Source of the DNA: Sulfitobacter sp. SK012
Lineage (GTDB): Bacteria > Pseudomonadota > Alphaproteobacteria > Rhodobacterales > Rhodobacteraceae
Assembly (NCBI RefSeq): GCF_003352085.1
Contig: NZ_CP025804.1
Span: 3,906,001 to 3,970,000 of the forward strand
DNA: 64,000 nt
Reading direction: 5' to 3'
Part shown: piece by piece, positions 24,955-33,045 of the stretch
Numbering within the stretch: position 1 is the first letter of the stretch
Layout of the letters: each line of letters begins with the position of its first letter
Notes under the pieces: model-generated
What the model saw: only the letters and a program-made list of their open reading frames with translations
Databases searched by the model: none
What the model was told of the DNA's origin: nothing
Program-made: the position numbers and the translations under genes

Positions 24955-26238
24955 ATGTGGCTGATCCCCATCATCTTTGTTTTACTGCTTATAAGCGGAA
25001 CGGCCTTTGCCTACCTGATGGGCGCGGTATCCGTAGTGACCTTCGTCGCAGTAGACAAAACCCAGTTCCTGTCGATCCTGCCGCAACGCATTTTTGCCCA
25101 ACTTGACGTCTTCGCATTTATGGCGATGCCTCTGTTTATCCTTACCGCGGAAATCATGAGTCGAGCAGGAGTGACCCGCAGCCTGATCGATTTTGCCATG
25201 TCAATCGTCGGGCGCTTTCGCGGCGGTCTGGGGCATGTAAATATCCTTACAAGTGTCTTCTTTGCGGGTATTTCGGGGTCGGCGATTGCGGACAGTGCGG
25301 CCCTGTCCCGTACTTTCGTGCCGGAAATGAAAGCGCGTGGCTATGACCCCTATTATGCGGGGGCGATCACCGCGGCATCGTCGATGATTGGGCCGATCAT
25401 CCCGCCATCGATTATCATGATCATTTACGGCGGATTGACGGGTGCTTCTGTTGCAGCCTTGTTCATAGCAGGTGTGATCCCCGGCCTGATGCTGGCCGCT
25501 GGGCTGATGATCCTTAACGCGGTGATTGCGCATATCAAGGGGCACCCAGGTGGCGAATCTGATGACCTGCCGCGTTTCTTGCCAAGTTTGCGAAATGCAG
25601 CCCCGGCTTTGTGCCTGCCTGTTGTCATACTTGGATCGCTTGTATTCGGACTGGCGACACCAACCGAGGGTTCTGCCATCGCGGTATTTTTCGCTCTCTT
25701 TGCAGGCCAGTTCTACAAAGGGCTAAATTGGCGCATGATCTTTGACGCGATCGAAGCCACGGCAAAGATGACAGGCACGATTTTCATTATTCTCGCAGCA
25801 ATTTCGGTGCTGGGGTATCTGGCGGGACAGCTTGGCTGGTCTAGCGCTTTGGCCGCGTGGGTCGACTCTTTTGGGCTGACTGGAACAAAGTACCTGTTCT
25901 TCCTTGTGATCATCTTTCTTATCGCGGGCATGTTTATGGATACACCCGTTGCCCTGACGCTGTTGATCCCGCTTTTTGCACCGCAAGCTTTGGAGCAAGG
26001 CATAAGCCCGATCCAGTTGGGCATCGTGTTATGCTTCAATCTGTGTGTTGGTTTGATTACGCCGCCTTTGGGCAAATGCCTTGTGGTCGTATCCGCACTG
26101 ACCGATCTCAACTATTGGCGGCTGGCTTATGCTGCGTTGCCCTTCATTTTCGTTCAAGTGTTGTTGTTACTGGCGCTCGTCTACTGGCCTGCGATCAGTC
26201 TCACTTTACCGCGCTTGTTCGGATTTTCCGTGAACTAA
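24955..26238 (+). CDS. dctM: TRAP transporter large permease (DctM type)
   Basis: A 427-residue polytopic membrane protein with about 12 helices. Recognisable family segments are ISGSAIADSAALSRTFVPEM (about residues 105-124), GAITAASSMIGPIIPPSIIM (about residues 135-154) and the C-terminal LGIVLCFNLCVGLITPPLGK. The ATG at 24955 begins one base after the amidase stop. It forms the sodium-driven channel of a tripartite periplasmic transporter with the dctQ and dctP products encoded downstream. The order M-P-Q is unusual; P-Q-M is the common one. Confidence 0.93.
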   Translation: MWLIPIIFVLLLISGTAFAYLMGAVSVVTFVAVDKTQFLSILPQRIFAQLDVFAFMAMPLFILTAEIMSRAGVTRSLIDFAMSIVGRFRGGLGHVNILTSVFFAGISGSAIADSAALSRTFVPEMKARGYDPYYAGAITAASSMIGPIIPPSIIMIIYGGLTGASVAALFIAGVIPGLMLAAGLMILNAVIAHIKGHPGGESDDLPRFLPSLRNAAPALCLPVVILGSLVFGLATPTEGSAIAVFFALFAGQFYKGLNWRMIFDAIEATAKMTGTIFIILAAISVLGYLAGQLGWSSALAAWVDSFGLTGTKYLFFLVIIFLIAGMFMDTPVALTLLIPLFAPQALEQGISPIQLGIVLCFNLCVGLITPPLGKCLVVVSALTDLNYWRLAYAALPFIFVQVLLLLALVYWPAISLTLPRLFGFSVN

Positions 26239-26261
26239 CCAAACCTAAGGGAGGACGACCA

Positions 26262-27236
26262 ATGAAACTTAAGGCACTTACACTTGCGGCATTGCTCGCA
26301 TTGACAACATCTGCATCAGCGGAGGTCAAGATTGCACTGGACAGCAAGCCGGATCTGGAAACATCAGGTTCGTACAACTGGGCATTCGCTTTTGGCAATG
26401 CGCTTAAAGAAGCGGGCATGGACGTGCGCGAAATGCCACGCGGCTCTGTCGGCAACGAAGCCGAAAAATTCGATCAGGTCTCGACTGGCTTGCTTGAGAT
26501 CTCGCTTTCCGATGTGCGCGCCGTCGCGCAGGTTGATCCGTTTATCTACGGTGTTCGCCTGCCTTATATCTTTGAAAATATCTCGCATATGGACCGCGCT
26601 TTGGCTGCGGGAGATGTTTACACGCGGATCAACGAAAACCTGGCAAAGCAGGACGCAATCCTCTTGGCACTTGCACCGCTTGGGCCAGCATCTGGCGTGA
26701 TTACAACCACACAGGCTGTGCGTTCTCCGGCAGACATGGCGTCGCTACGGATGCGTGCTTTGGACGATGCACAGATAGCGATGTATCAGGCTTGGGGTTC
26801 CAGCGGTACGATCGTGCCATGGGGTGAAGTTCCTGCCGGTCTGCAAACAGGGGTTATCGACGGCTACCTGAATTCGCCTTTCATTCCTGTGATGTTTGGC
26901 CAAACAGACTTCATCAAGAACTTTGCCGATGCAGATGTAATCTGGCCACTGCGGGCGGTCATTGCGTCTAAAGATTGGTACAATGGATTGTCTGATGCGG
27001 ATCGTGCAAGCGTTGATGCAGCGGTTGAAACCGCAGATGCGGCAGCCCGCGAATGGCTGGCAGAGGCATCGGTCAACGGACTGATCGCGCTTGAGGAAAA
27101 TGGCGTGACCGTTCAGCGCCTCACACCAGAAGAGCGTGCCGTCTTCCGCGAAGCGTCTTTGCCGGTCTACGATTCAGACCTAATGACGGCCGAGGATACC
27201 GCGCTTTGGAAGTCCTTGTCTGACGACAACCGCTAA
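26262..27236 (+). CDS. dctP: TRAP transporter solute-binding protein (DctP type)
   Basis: A 324-residue periplasmic binding protein from the ATG at 26262, which has GGGAGGA nine bases upstream; the longer open frame from 25857 lies inside dctM. A signal peptide covers residues 1-20 (ALTLAALLALTTSASA). The conserved ligand-Arg region is visible in SLRMRALDDAQIAMYQAWGS (about residues 160-180), followed by PWGEVPAGLQTGVIDG. It delivers an organic acid, or related carboxylate such as the amidase product, to the DctQM permease. Confidence 0.92.
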   Translation: MKLKALTLAALLALTTSASAEVKIALDSKPDLETSGSYNWAFAFGNALKEAGMDVREMPRGSVGNEAEKFDQVSTGLLEISLSDVRAVAQVDPFIYGVRLPYIFENISHMDRALAAGDVYTRINENLAKQDAILLALAPLGPASGVITTTQAVRSPADMASLRMRALDDAQIAMYQAWGSSGTIVPWGEVPAGLQTGVIDGYLNSPFIPVMFGQTDFIKNFADADVIWPLRAVIASKDWYNGLSDADRASVDAAVETADAAAREWLAEASVNGLIALEENGVTVQRLTPEERAVFREASLPVYDSDLMTAEDTALWKSLSDDNR

Positions 27237-27243
27237 ACACTTG

Positions 27244-27268
27244 GGCGGGCCGCAAGAAACGGCCCGCC
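27244..27268 (+). promoter_or_regulatory. Intra-operon hairpin between dctP and dctQ
   Basis: GGCGGGCCG and CGGCCCGCC form a perfect 9-bp stem with a 7-base loop (CAAGAAA), seven bases after the dctP stop and without a T run. Such a structure would stabilise the dctP mRNA 3' end, allowing more binding protein than permease. Confidence 0.75.
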
Positions 27269-27286
27269 ACGTCTTGAAACCGGAGT

Positions 27287-27820
27287 ATGAAGATGCGCCA
27301 ACTCATCATCAGCACGAGTGACCGCTTGCATTTATTGATGCGCGGCGTTGCCGTTTTTGCGGTTTGCCTCATGTTCGTGACGGTCGTTGTACAAATCATT
27401 GCGCGCTATGTCTTTTCTTCGCCCCCTGTCTGGACCGAAGATGTCGCCCGCTACGCGATGGTATGGACAGGGCTGCTGGGAGCCACGCTGTCATTCAAGA
27501 CGCAGTCAGATGCTGTGTTGATGCAAAGTGTGTTTCCCGATCCGCCGCATGGTCTCACCTTTTTTGCAAAAGCAGTCCAAAGCGCAGCGGTGCTGACCTT
27601 TATCCTGCCAGTCATCTATTTTTGCTTTGTCGGACTGCGAGGCGGTTTCGCAAAGGGGTATCTTGCACGGCAATCAGGCCTGACGGCTGATACCCTTGGC
27701 ATCCCCATGGCGTGGATATCTGTGGCGGTACCTGTGTCGATGATTGTCATCCTCATTCACCTCTTTGCGCGGTGGGCTGGCGACGATGACGTAGAAGATA
27801 CTGCCACAAAGCTTGATTAA
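27287..27820 (+). CDS. dctQ: TRAP transporter small permease (DctQ type)
   Basis: A 177-residue membrane protein with four helices. It has the family's FVTVVVQIIARYVFSSPPVW (about residues 28-47) and EDVARYAMVWTGLLGATLSF (about residues 49-68) and ends in a charged cytoplasmic tail (DDDVEDTATKLD). It pairs with DctM as the scaffold of the TRAP permease. The start follows CCGGAGT. It lies 50 bp after dctP, beyond the hairpin. Confidence 0.9.
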   Translation: MKMRQLIISTSDRLHLLMRGVAVFAVCLMFVTVVVQIIARYVFSSPPVWTEDVARYAMVWTGLLGATLSFKTQSDAVLMQSVFPDPPHGLTFFAKAVQSAAVLTFILPVIYFCFVGLRGGFAKGYLARQSGLTADTLGIPMAWISVAVPVSMIVILIHLFARWAGDDDVEDTATKLD

Positions 27821-27997
27821 ACTCTCTATTTTTAGTCGATTCCGACGTCAACGCCCAGCGTGTCAGCTCTGTCGAAATGTGGGCTAAGTTTAGAAAAAAG
27901 CACCACGCGAGCAACACTACAAGGTTTGCTAACATGCTCGACAATGCCACCGTCACGGCCGTTCAAAGCAAGTGAAAAGATCAAAAAGGAAAATGAC

Positions 27998-29383
27998 ATG
28001 ACAAAGGACAATACCGCGCTGGCTATTTCTGCGTTAAAGACCCTGCTTGGCGAGGGTGTGTCCACCGGCGACAGTATTCGGGAAATCCATGGTCGCGACG
28101 AGGCCTATTCCACGCCGGCATTACCCGATGCCGTTGCTTTTCCTGAAAGCACCGAAGATGTTTCCGAGATCATGAAAATCTGTTCGCAATACAAAGTGCC
28201 TGTCGTCCCATTCGGCATCGGGACCTCATTGGAAGGTCACGTCATCCCCATTCATGGCGGGATCAGCGTAGATACCAGTCGCATGAACAAAGTCCTCGCG
28301 ATTCACGAAAACGATCTGGACGCCGTTGTTCAGCCCGGGGTTTCGCGCACGCAGCTAAACGCCGCGCTTCGCGCCACTGGATTGATGTTCACTGTCGACC
28401 CAGGTGCCGATGCCACACTTGGCGGCATGGCGGCCACACGCGCCTCGGGCACCAATACCGTGCGCTATGGCACCATGCGCGAGAATGTTATGGCGCTGGA
28501 AGTGGTGTTGCCTGACGGAACAATTATTGAAACAGGGTCACGCGCCCGCAAATCCTCGGCTGGCTACGATTTGACCCATCTCTTTGTCGGGTCCGAAGGC
28601 ACCCTTGGGATCATTACCGAACTGACTGTGCGTTTGTTTGCTCAGCCAGACGCGATCCTTGCCGCAACCTGTGCCTTTGAAACGGTCGATGATGCCGTCA
28701 ATACTGTGATTATGGCCATTCAAATGGGCATTCCACTGGCGCGGGTCGAGTTGTTGGACGAGATGCAGATGATAGGCATGAACATTTTCAACCCCGACAT
28801 GAACTTGCCCGAAAAACCGCATTTGTTCTTGGAATTCCACGGGTCCGACGCCAGCGTACAAGAGCACGTTGAGCTGTTTCAGGGTGTCGGAGAAGAATTC
28901 GGTGTGTCGGGCTTCGCATGGGCCACCAAAGTTGAAGATCGCAATCGCTTATGGACGGCGCGACACAACGCCTATTACGCCGGAAAATCGCTCCGCAAGG
29001 GCTGCGAAAGCGTTGTAACAGACTGCTGTGTCCCAGTTTCCGAGCTGGCAGACTGTATTTCACGTACCAAGGAATTGATTAAAGAGGCTGGGCTGATTGC
29101 TCCGATCGTCGGGCATGTCGGTGATGGGAATTTCCACTTACTGATCCTGTTCGATCCAAATGATCCAGACGAATTGATGCGTGCAAAATCTCTTGCATCG
29201 AATGTTAATCGCGTTTCTCTGTCATTTGGTGGGACCGTCACCGGTGAGCATGGTGTTGGTACTGGCAAAAAGGAATATATGTTGGAAGAACATGGCAATG
29301 CTTATGGATTGATGTCGACGCTCAAGCGCGCAATAGACCCAAATAACATCATGAACCCGGGTAAAATCGTCGATATCAGCTAA
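27998..29383 (+). CDS. FAD-linked 2-hydroxyacid dehydrogenase (GlcD / cytochrome D-lactate dehydrogenase type)
   Basis: A 461-residue FAD-binding protein. The start is the ATG at 27998, with AAAAAGGA about eight bases upstream; the open frame extends to 27860 but without a ribosome-binding site. The PCMH FAD-binding domain shows VPVVPFGIGTSLEGHVIPIH (about residues 68-87), TVDPGADATLGGMAATRASG and GYDLTHLFVGSEGTLGIITE. The C-terminal half ends in the His-rich PIVGHVGDGNFHLLILFDPN and GEHGVGTGKK. It oxidises a D-2-hydroxyacid, passing electrons to a cytochrome or quinone. With the amidase and TRAP genes it suggests use of a hydroxyacid amide, which is inference. Confidence 0.85.
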   Translation: MTKDNTALAISALKTLLGEGVSTGDSIREIHGRDEAYSTPALPDAVAFPESTEDVSEIMKICSQYKVPVVPFGIGTSLEGHVIPIHGGISVDTSRMNKVLAIHENDLDAVVQPGVSRTQLNAALRATGLMFTVDPGADATLGGMAATRASGTNTVRYGTMRENVMALEVVLPDGTIIETGSRARKSSAGYDLTHLFVGSEGTLGIITELTVRLFAQPDAILAATCAFETVDDAVNTVIMAIQMGIPLARVELLDEMQMIGMNIFNPDMNLPEKPHLFLEFHGSDASVQEHVELFQGVGEEFGVSGFAWATKVEDRNRLWTARHNAYYAGKSLRKGCESVVTDCCVPVSELADCISRTKELIKEAGLIAPIVGHVGDGNFHLLILFDPNDPDELMRAKSLASNVNRVSLSFGGTVTGEHGVGTGKKEYMLEEHGNAYGLMSTLKRAIDPNNIMNPGKIVDIS

Positions 29384-29781
29384 CAATGTGTCCAGGAAAA
29401 GCATTTAAGGTAGACCGTCCACGGCAAGCTTGTCTGACCTTTGCGCCCGCATAACAATCTTCGGGACTTGCCCGCCTACTCTTCCAGCTTGCACTCACCA
29501 AGACGAGATCACGGCGACCAGCTCCGAAAGTCGGTAATTTCAGACCATAGCAAGACCGTGACCGTTCGCCCAAATATCAAAAGGCTGAAGCATACGTTAA
29601 CGATCAGGCCTCTCTGCTCGTTGATCGACCTTGATGGGTAGATCCGTATGTCCGCTTTTCAGGCTGGATGAAGACTATTTTCGCTTGCAGTGAACGTCCG
29701 CTTTGCCGCCCTTACTGTCGAATGCTGCGATCTCTACCAACGTCGTAGAAGGCCTTGTTAGCGGTGATCTGACTGAAACGA
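29384..29781. repeat. Spacer between the catabolic cassette and the island
   Basis: No gene supported. Dispersed-repeat fragments are present near 29640-29750 (GTCCGCTTTTCAGGCTGG, CTTTGCCGCCCTTACTGTCG). It ends at the first copy of the island direct repeat. Confidence 0.4.
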
Positions 29782-29919
29782 TCAACTACCCCCCACATCG
29801 TCAGGCAGGTGCCCCTCCTCCCACACCCTGTCCACGAACTGAGCCACCTCAGGATGATCCGACCACCTGTGCACATCAATGGGGCGGGAGTGCCAAGGGT
29901 CCTCTATCTCTTGAATCAT
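29782..29919 (-). pseudogene. N-terminal fragment of an unrecognised island gene, copy A
   Basis: From the ATG at 29919, with AAAGGACC upstream, a 45-residue frame reads MIQEIEDPWHSRPIDVHRWS and continues to GHLPDD before a quick stop. The same N-terminus, with a few substitutions (NPWYSRTIDVHTW), starts at 35232. In both places similarity ends at the same codon, so a longer parental gene was cut at the same point. The parental family is not known to me with confidence; a replication or mobilisation protein is only a guess from the repeat-rich region upstream of copy B. Confidence 0.55.
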
Positions 29920-30050
29920 AAGGGGTCCTTTGGCTCATAGGGTTAGGGGTATTATGAGGTAGAGACCCAAAGTGGGGCATTCTTGGGGGCAATTTGGGGT
30001 TTGGTTACCCTTGGGTGGGGGCTCTGGGGTAAGATCTGGAGAGGGTCTGG
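29793..30050. repeat. Island direct repeat, copy A
   Basis: Matches 35106-35562 in the same orientation: about 170 bp at the left with roughly a dozen differences, then about 90 bp (30050 side: GGGGCATTCTTGGGGGCA, GGTGGGGGCTCTGGGG) at the right. The roughly 190-bp AT-rich block found in copy B (about 35278-35470) is absent here. Confidence 0.88.
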
Positions 30051-30282
30051 GTAAGCGCCGAGGGTGGTGTGTGGTTATTGTTGGTGGTGGTGATGGCAAA
30101 AAAAATTATGGGTTGGAAGCCCCCGCCCAGACACCCACACAGGATGCCCGGACGGGGGGATGGATAGAGTTATCCGGTTAGGCGTGGTGGATTCAACATC
30201 AATGAAATGGCCGACCGATGGGCCGAGGTTCGAGCCTTCGCCAACTCAAAGCTAGGCATTCCTGACTAGCCCGCTCCAAAAG
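30051..30282. other. Spacer behind island repeat A
   Basis: No certain gene. A 24-codon frame from the ATG at 30094 (MAKKIMGWKPPPRHPHRMPG) and a stretch ending NEMADRWAEVRAFANSKLGI look like scraps of island or phage-type small genes, but neither can be supported. Confidence 0.3.
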
Positions 30283-30318
30283 AAAAAGGGGCCGACCCTT
30301 TGGCCGACCCCCCTCAAT
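30283..30318 (-). terminator. Terminator of the VPLPA-CTERM gene
   Basis: On the minus strand GGGGTCGGCC pairs with GGTCGGCCCC (two wobble pairs) around AAAG, followed by TTTTTCTTTT. It lies just beyond the stop at 30339. Confidence 0.8.
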
Positions 30319-30338
30319 TAGTTAGTTGATCAATTAGA

Positions 30339-30932
30339 TCAGCTGGTTTTCTTCTTGCGGCGCATCATGCCCAGACCACCAAGGCCTGCCAGCAACAATG
30401 GCAAGGCAGCTGGAAGTGGGACTGGAGTAGTGGACAAGGCCGCATATTCAAACGCGCGCTGTTCAGAACTGAACGTCACTGTGTCGAAATAACCGATGTC
30501 GCTGATTGTAACATAAACACCCGTTGCAGAGGACGGAATATTAAGGCTGGAGGCCGCGGCCGTAAGATCCAACGTGTTTGCACCACCAAAGCTGAGGCTC
30601 AGACCATTGTTACCACCGTCAGGCGTTCCCCAAAGAAAGCTCAGAGAGTCTGAATTTGCAAAACTGTAGGTCATAGAAGAGTATTTACCCACAGATGAGT
30701 AAACACCACCACCAGCGCCCCACGGGTTAGTACCACCATCGCCATTGGTGATGTTTTCCCAATTCCGATTTCTAAACTCGGTACCCCCTACAGTTTCTGA
30801 GACAGCCAACGGGTTCAGCACCGAAGAGTCGCCTGGCGTAGCGCCAATAACAACGGTTGCAGCGCTCGCGCCAGTTGCGATTGTTGCGAATACGGCTGCC
30901 GCAACAACACTCTTAATAGTTTCGATACGCAT
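30339..30932 (-). CDS. VPLPA-CTERM sorted surface/exported protein
   Basis: A 197-residue protein from the ATG at 30932, with GGAGAGAAAA just upstream; an earlier in-frame start at 30962 is unlikely. A signal peptide covers residues 1-24 (IKSVVAAAVFATIATGASAA). The C-terminus is VPLPAALPLLLAGLGGLGMM followed by RRKKKTS: the VPLPA-CTERM sorting signal (motif, hydrophobic helix, basic tail) processed by exosortase XrtD in roseobacters. The body is Ser/Gly/Asn-rich and beta-rich, with no enzyme motif. No exosortase gene is in the window. A strong terminator follows. Confidence 0.88.
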   Translation of the reverse strand: MRIETIKSVVAAAVFATIATGASAATVVIGATPGDSSVLNPLAVSETVGGTEFRNRNWENITNGDGGTNPWGAGGGVYSSVGKYSSMTYSFANSDSLSFLWGTPDGGNNGLSLSFGGANTLDLTAAASSLNIPSSATGVYVTISDIGYFDTVTFSSEQRAFEYAALSTTPVPLPAALPLLLAGLGGLGMMRRKKKTS

Positions 30933-30962
30933 TTTTCTCTCCAAAATTTTTACTATTAACAA

Positions 30963-31291
30963 CCTAATGACTAATTAAGAATTTAGGCCTTTCAACACGA
31001 ACTAAACTAACGCCTTGTCGTGCATGAGAGAACACTAATAATTCTAAAATTAGCCGTTATTCCGCCTTATTTTCAATGTGTTGTCCACTATTTCTATACA
31101 GTTCGAAGCAGACAGCTTGAATGTGGTGAGTTTGGAAACAAGCTAATTCCCTCACCCTTAAACGCTTTGGGCAGAATCGATCGGTTAATTCGATCATTGG
31201 ACGGAGTTACGTAAATTTTCCCAAGGCGAACCGAGAATATCATGCCGATCCTACATTCTTTCCAAGAGGCGCTCATGGGGCAACGATGTGT
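30963..31291. other. AT-rich spacer upstream of the VPLPA-CTERM gene
   Basis: About 330 bases without a supported gene. It probably contains the promoter of the minus-strand VPLPA-CTERM gene (AT-rich at 30945-31010). Confidence 0.4.
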
Positions 31292-31570
31292 TCACCGGTT
31301 ACGAATGGTGGAACTAATTTGGGATGAATGTGTAAGAAATACTCCCACCACCCATTTTTTTGCCTCTCCGTCATCGTCATAGCAGGGAACCCTGAACTTC
31401 ATGCGCTGGTCGTCTGCGCCTTCTACCGGCTGCTTGAGTCGCTTCCCAAGTTCCAGTGCTTTAGGTTTTGCATCCTTGTCCGTTGCAGTTGACGCCTTAA
31501 AATATTCGGAGTGCCCCTTGAAGCTAAACGGGCCAGGATTCCGGCTCTTCGTTTGCAAAAAAAAGCTCAA
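31292..31570 (-). CDS. Possible small hypothetical protein
   Basis: A 92-residue frame with a charged, protein-like composition (KASTATDKDAKPKALELGKR, QRMKFRVPCYDDDGEAKKWV). No signal peptide, membrane helix or recognised domain. The start is uncertain; the N-terminal ten residues may not belong. Upstream, the frame in another phase contains further plausible codons (VEISREELELVEL), so it may be a frameshifted remnant of a somewhat longer gene. Confidence 0.35.
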   Translation of the reverse strand: MSFFLQTKSRNPGPFSFKGHSEYFKASTATDKDAKPKALELGKRLKQPVEGADDQRMKFRVPCYDDDGEAKKWVVGVFLTHSSQISSTIRNR

Positions 31571-31705
31571 CTAATTCTAGTTCTTCTCGTGAGATTTCAA
31601 CCATTCATTCTTCTCCCAGAAAAATCAACCAACCAACACAGATTGTGTCCGAAAACTGAGTAAACACAGGCATCTATACAAAGAAACCTTCATGGAGATG
31701 TATAG

Positions 31706-31936
31706 ATGTTTACCACCTTTACGCTGCTGTTCGCAGCTGGGGTCGGCTTCCGGCTGGCCTTGTCTTACGCGCTCAAGCGACGTTTTGAGCTCACCCTCGC
31801 AGCGCCTCAGAGTATCGCTGTCCTGCTGATCGTGCTGGCGATCGTGCCCTCCTGGGCTTTGCCAGTGTCGCTCCCTGTACCTCTGAGCTTTGTACTGGGC
31901 GCAGTCCTGCCAGACCTCATCTTTCAGAGGGGCTGA
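31706..31936 (+). CDS. Small two-helix membrane protein of the integrase module
   Basis: A 76-residue protein with ATGGAGATGTATAG before its ATG. Two hydrophobic segments (TLLFAAGVGFRLALSYAL, residues 4-21; SIAVLLIVLAIVPSWALPVS, about residues 37-56) predict an integral membrane protein. It ends two bases before the next small ORF, so they are probably co-transcribed. Its function is unknown. The setting, small ORFs before an integrase fragment, suggests a mobile-element gene. Confidence 0.5.
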   Translation: MFTTFTLLFAAGVGFRLALSYALKRRFELTLAAPQSIAVLLIVLAIVPSWALPVSLPVPLSFVLGAVLPDLIFQRG

Positions 31937-31938
31937 GC

Positions 31939-32031
31939 ATGGACCCCTTCAACCTCAATGAAGACGACGTGGTTGTCATTCGTGCCTTCGATGACTGGCC
32001 GGAACACCTGTTCAAGGTCTGGGAGGTCTAG
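31939..32031 (+). pseudogene. 5' fragment of a small mobile-element ORF
   Basis: Thirty codons (MDPFNLNEDDVVVIRAFDDW then PEHLFKVWEV) starting two bases after the previous stop, in phase-independent tight spacing. The frame stops exactly where integrase-like sequence begins (about 32038), which suggests that its 3' part and the 5' part of the integrase were removed together by one deletion. I recall similar short proteins in roseobacter prophage-type clusters, but cannot verify this. Confidence 0.4.
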
Positions 32032-32037
32032 AGGCCA

Positions 32038-32606
32038 AGGTACGGCACCAACCTTATGCTGTCCCCACCAACAAAGAGGTGCAGCGCTTGCTGGGTTCGA
32101 ACGATCCCGTGATTGGTAAGGTCATGTCGATCTGTCTTTTGTCCGGTATGAGGGCAGGAGAAGCAGCGGGTTTGCTCAGGGAGGATCTGGTACCGAAGGG
32201 CAACCTTGGTCAGTTCTTCCAGCTTCAACCCAATCAGCTTCGTCTGCTGAAGACGGATGCGGCTGAGCGGTTGGTCCCGGTGCATTCAGAGTTGGAGCAG
32301 ATGTTATCAACCCTGCCATCCGTTGGCCCGCTGTTCCCGGGCCTGAAGGTAAACGACATCACCAAGCGTTTCGCCAAGATCAGGGAGGCGCTGAGCATCG
32401 AGAGGCAGGGCTTGGTATTCCACTCCACCCGCAAGTGGTTCATCACCCAGTGCGAGCGGACGGGTGTTCCTGAGCACTTCACCGCGTCTCTGGTGGGGCA
32501 CAAGTCTGCTCGGTCCGAGAATGGGATCACGTACAGCATTTATTCAGCTGGAATCTCGGACGAGCAGAAACGCGGCATCATTGATCAGATCAGGTTACCG
32601 TCATGA
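32038..32606 (+). pseudogene. Tyrosine recombinase/integrase, catalytic domain only
   Basis: The open frame from about 32038 encodes roughly 185 residues of a tyrosine recombinase catalytic domain. The catalytic Arg lies in LLSGMRAGEAAGLL, the His-x-x-Arg in VFHSTRKWFITQCE, the second His in SLVGHKSARS and the nucleophilic Tyr in NGITYSIYSAG. The core-binding N-terminal half, about 150-200 residues, is missing, and the only starts (such as the GTG at 32079) lie inside the domain. All catalytic residues survive, but the protein should not bind DNA properly. Confidence 0.85.
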
Positions 32607-32734
32607 TGGTGCCCCCTGACATAGACGCGTTCGAGGAGAGGGCCGCTATCGCTGAATACGATGGCGGCCTTACTCGTTCCAAGGCTGAGGATCTGGCTGC
32701 TCGGGCTCAGGGCTTTACCAATGCCGACGCTTAG
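32603..32734 (+). CDS. Small ORF coupled to the integrase
   Basis: A 43-residue protein whose ATG overlaps the integrase stop (ATGA at 32603-32606). The sequence DAFEERAAIAEYDGGLTRSK, then AEDLAARAQGFTNADA, is predicted helical. A decayed relative, QQDLAAQAKGFTNADAYWRW, lies on the other strand at 37826-37912. Conserved coupling to an integrase suggests an excision or accessory role, which is inference. The stop after NADA is earlier than in the relative, so it may be truncated. Confidence 0.5.
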   Translation: MMVPPDIDAFEERAAIAEYDGGLTRSKAEDLAARAQGFTNADA

Positions 32735-33045
32735 GTCATTGCCTACGTCTATCAAGCTGCCCGACATGCCCGAGTACTCCGAAATTACAGATGGGATGCT
32801 CAAAGCCCACATCCAGAACAGGAAGGACGTGCGGTGTCAGGGCTATCTGGATCGTATGGCGCGCCACAATTCGGGATAGCGACTAGGATCTGAGCCAATT
32901 AACGGGAACCACAGCTTTCACCTCAAATAATCCAAGTTTGCGTCCACGCTGAGACGCCCCTTATGCCAATCGGGAACATCAGGAAGGTCACTGCGGGTCG
33001 TGGTGTTCGGATTTTATATCAATTTCTAAAAATTGTGCTGTTAGG
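32735..33045. other. Spacer between the integrase module and the repeat protein
   Basis: No firm gene. A short frame ending at 32879 (MPEYSEITDGMLKAHIQNRK and on) could be a small island ORF but has no ribosome-binding site. Confidence 0.3.

Noticed and set aside
29441..29641. Small plus-strand ORF after the GlcD-type gene
   Set aside because: No ribosome-binding site or domain; probably chance in a degenerate spacer.
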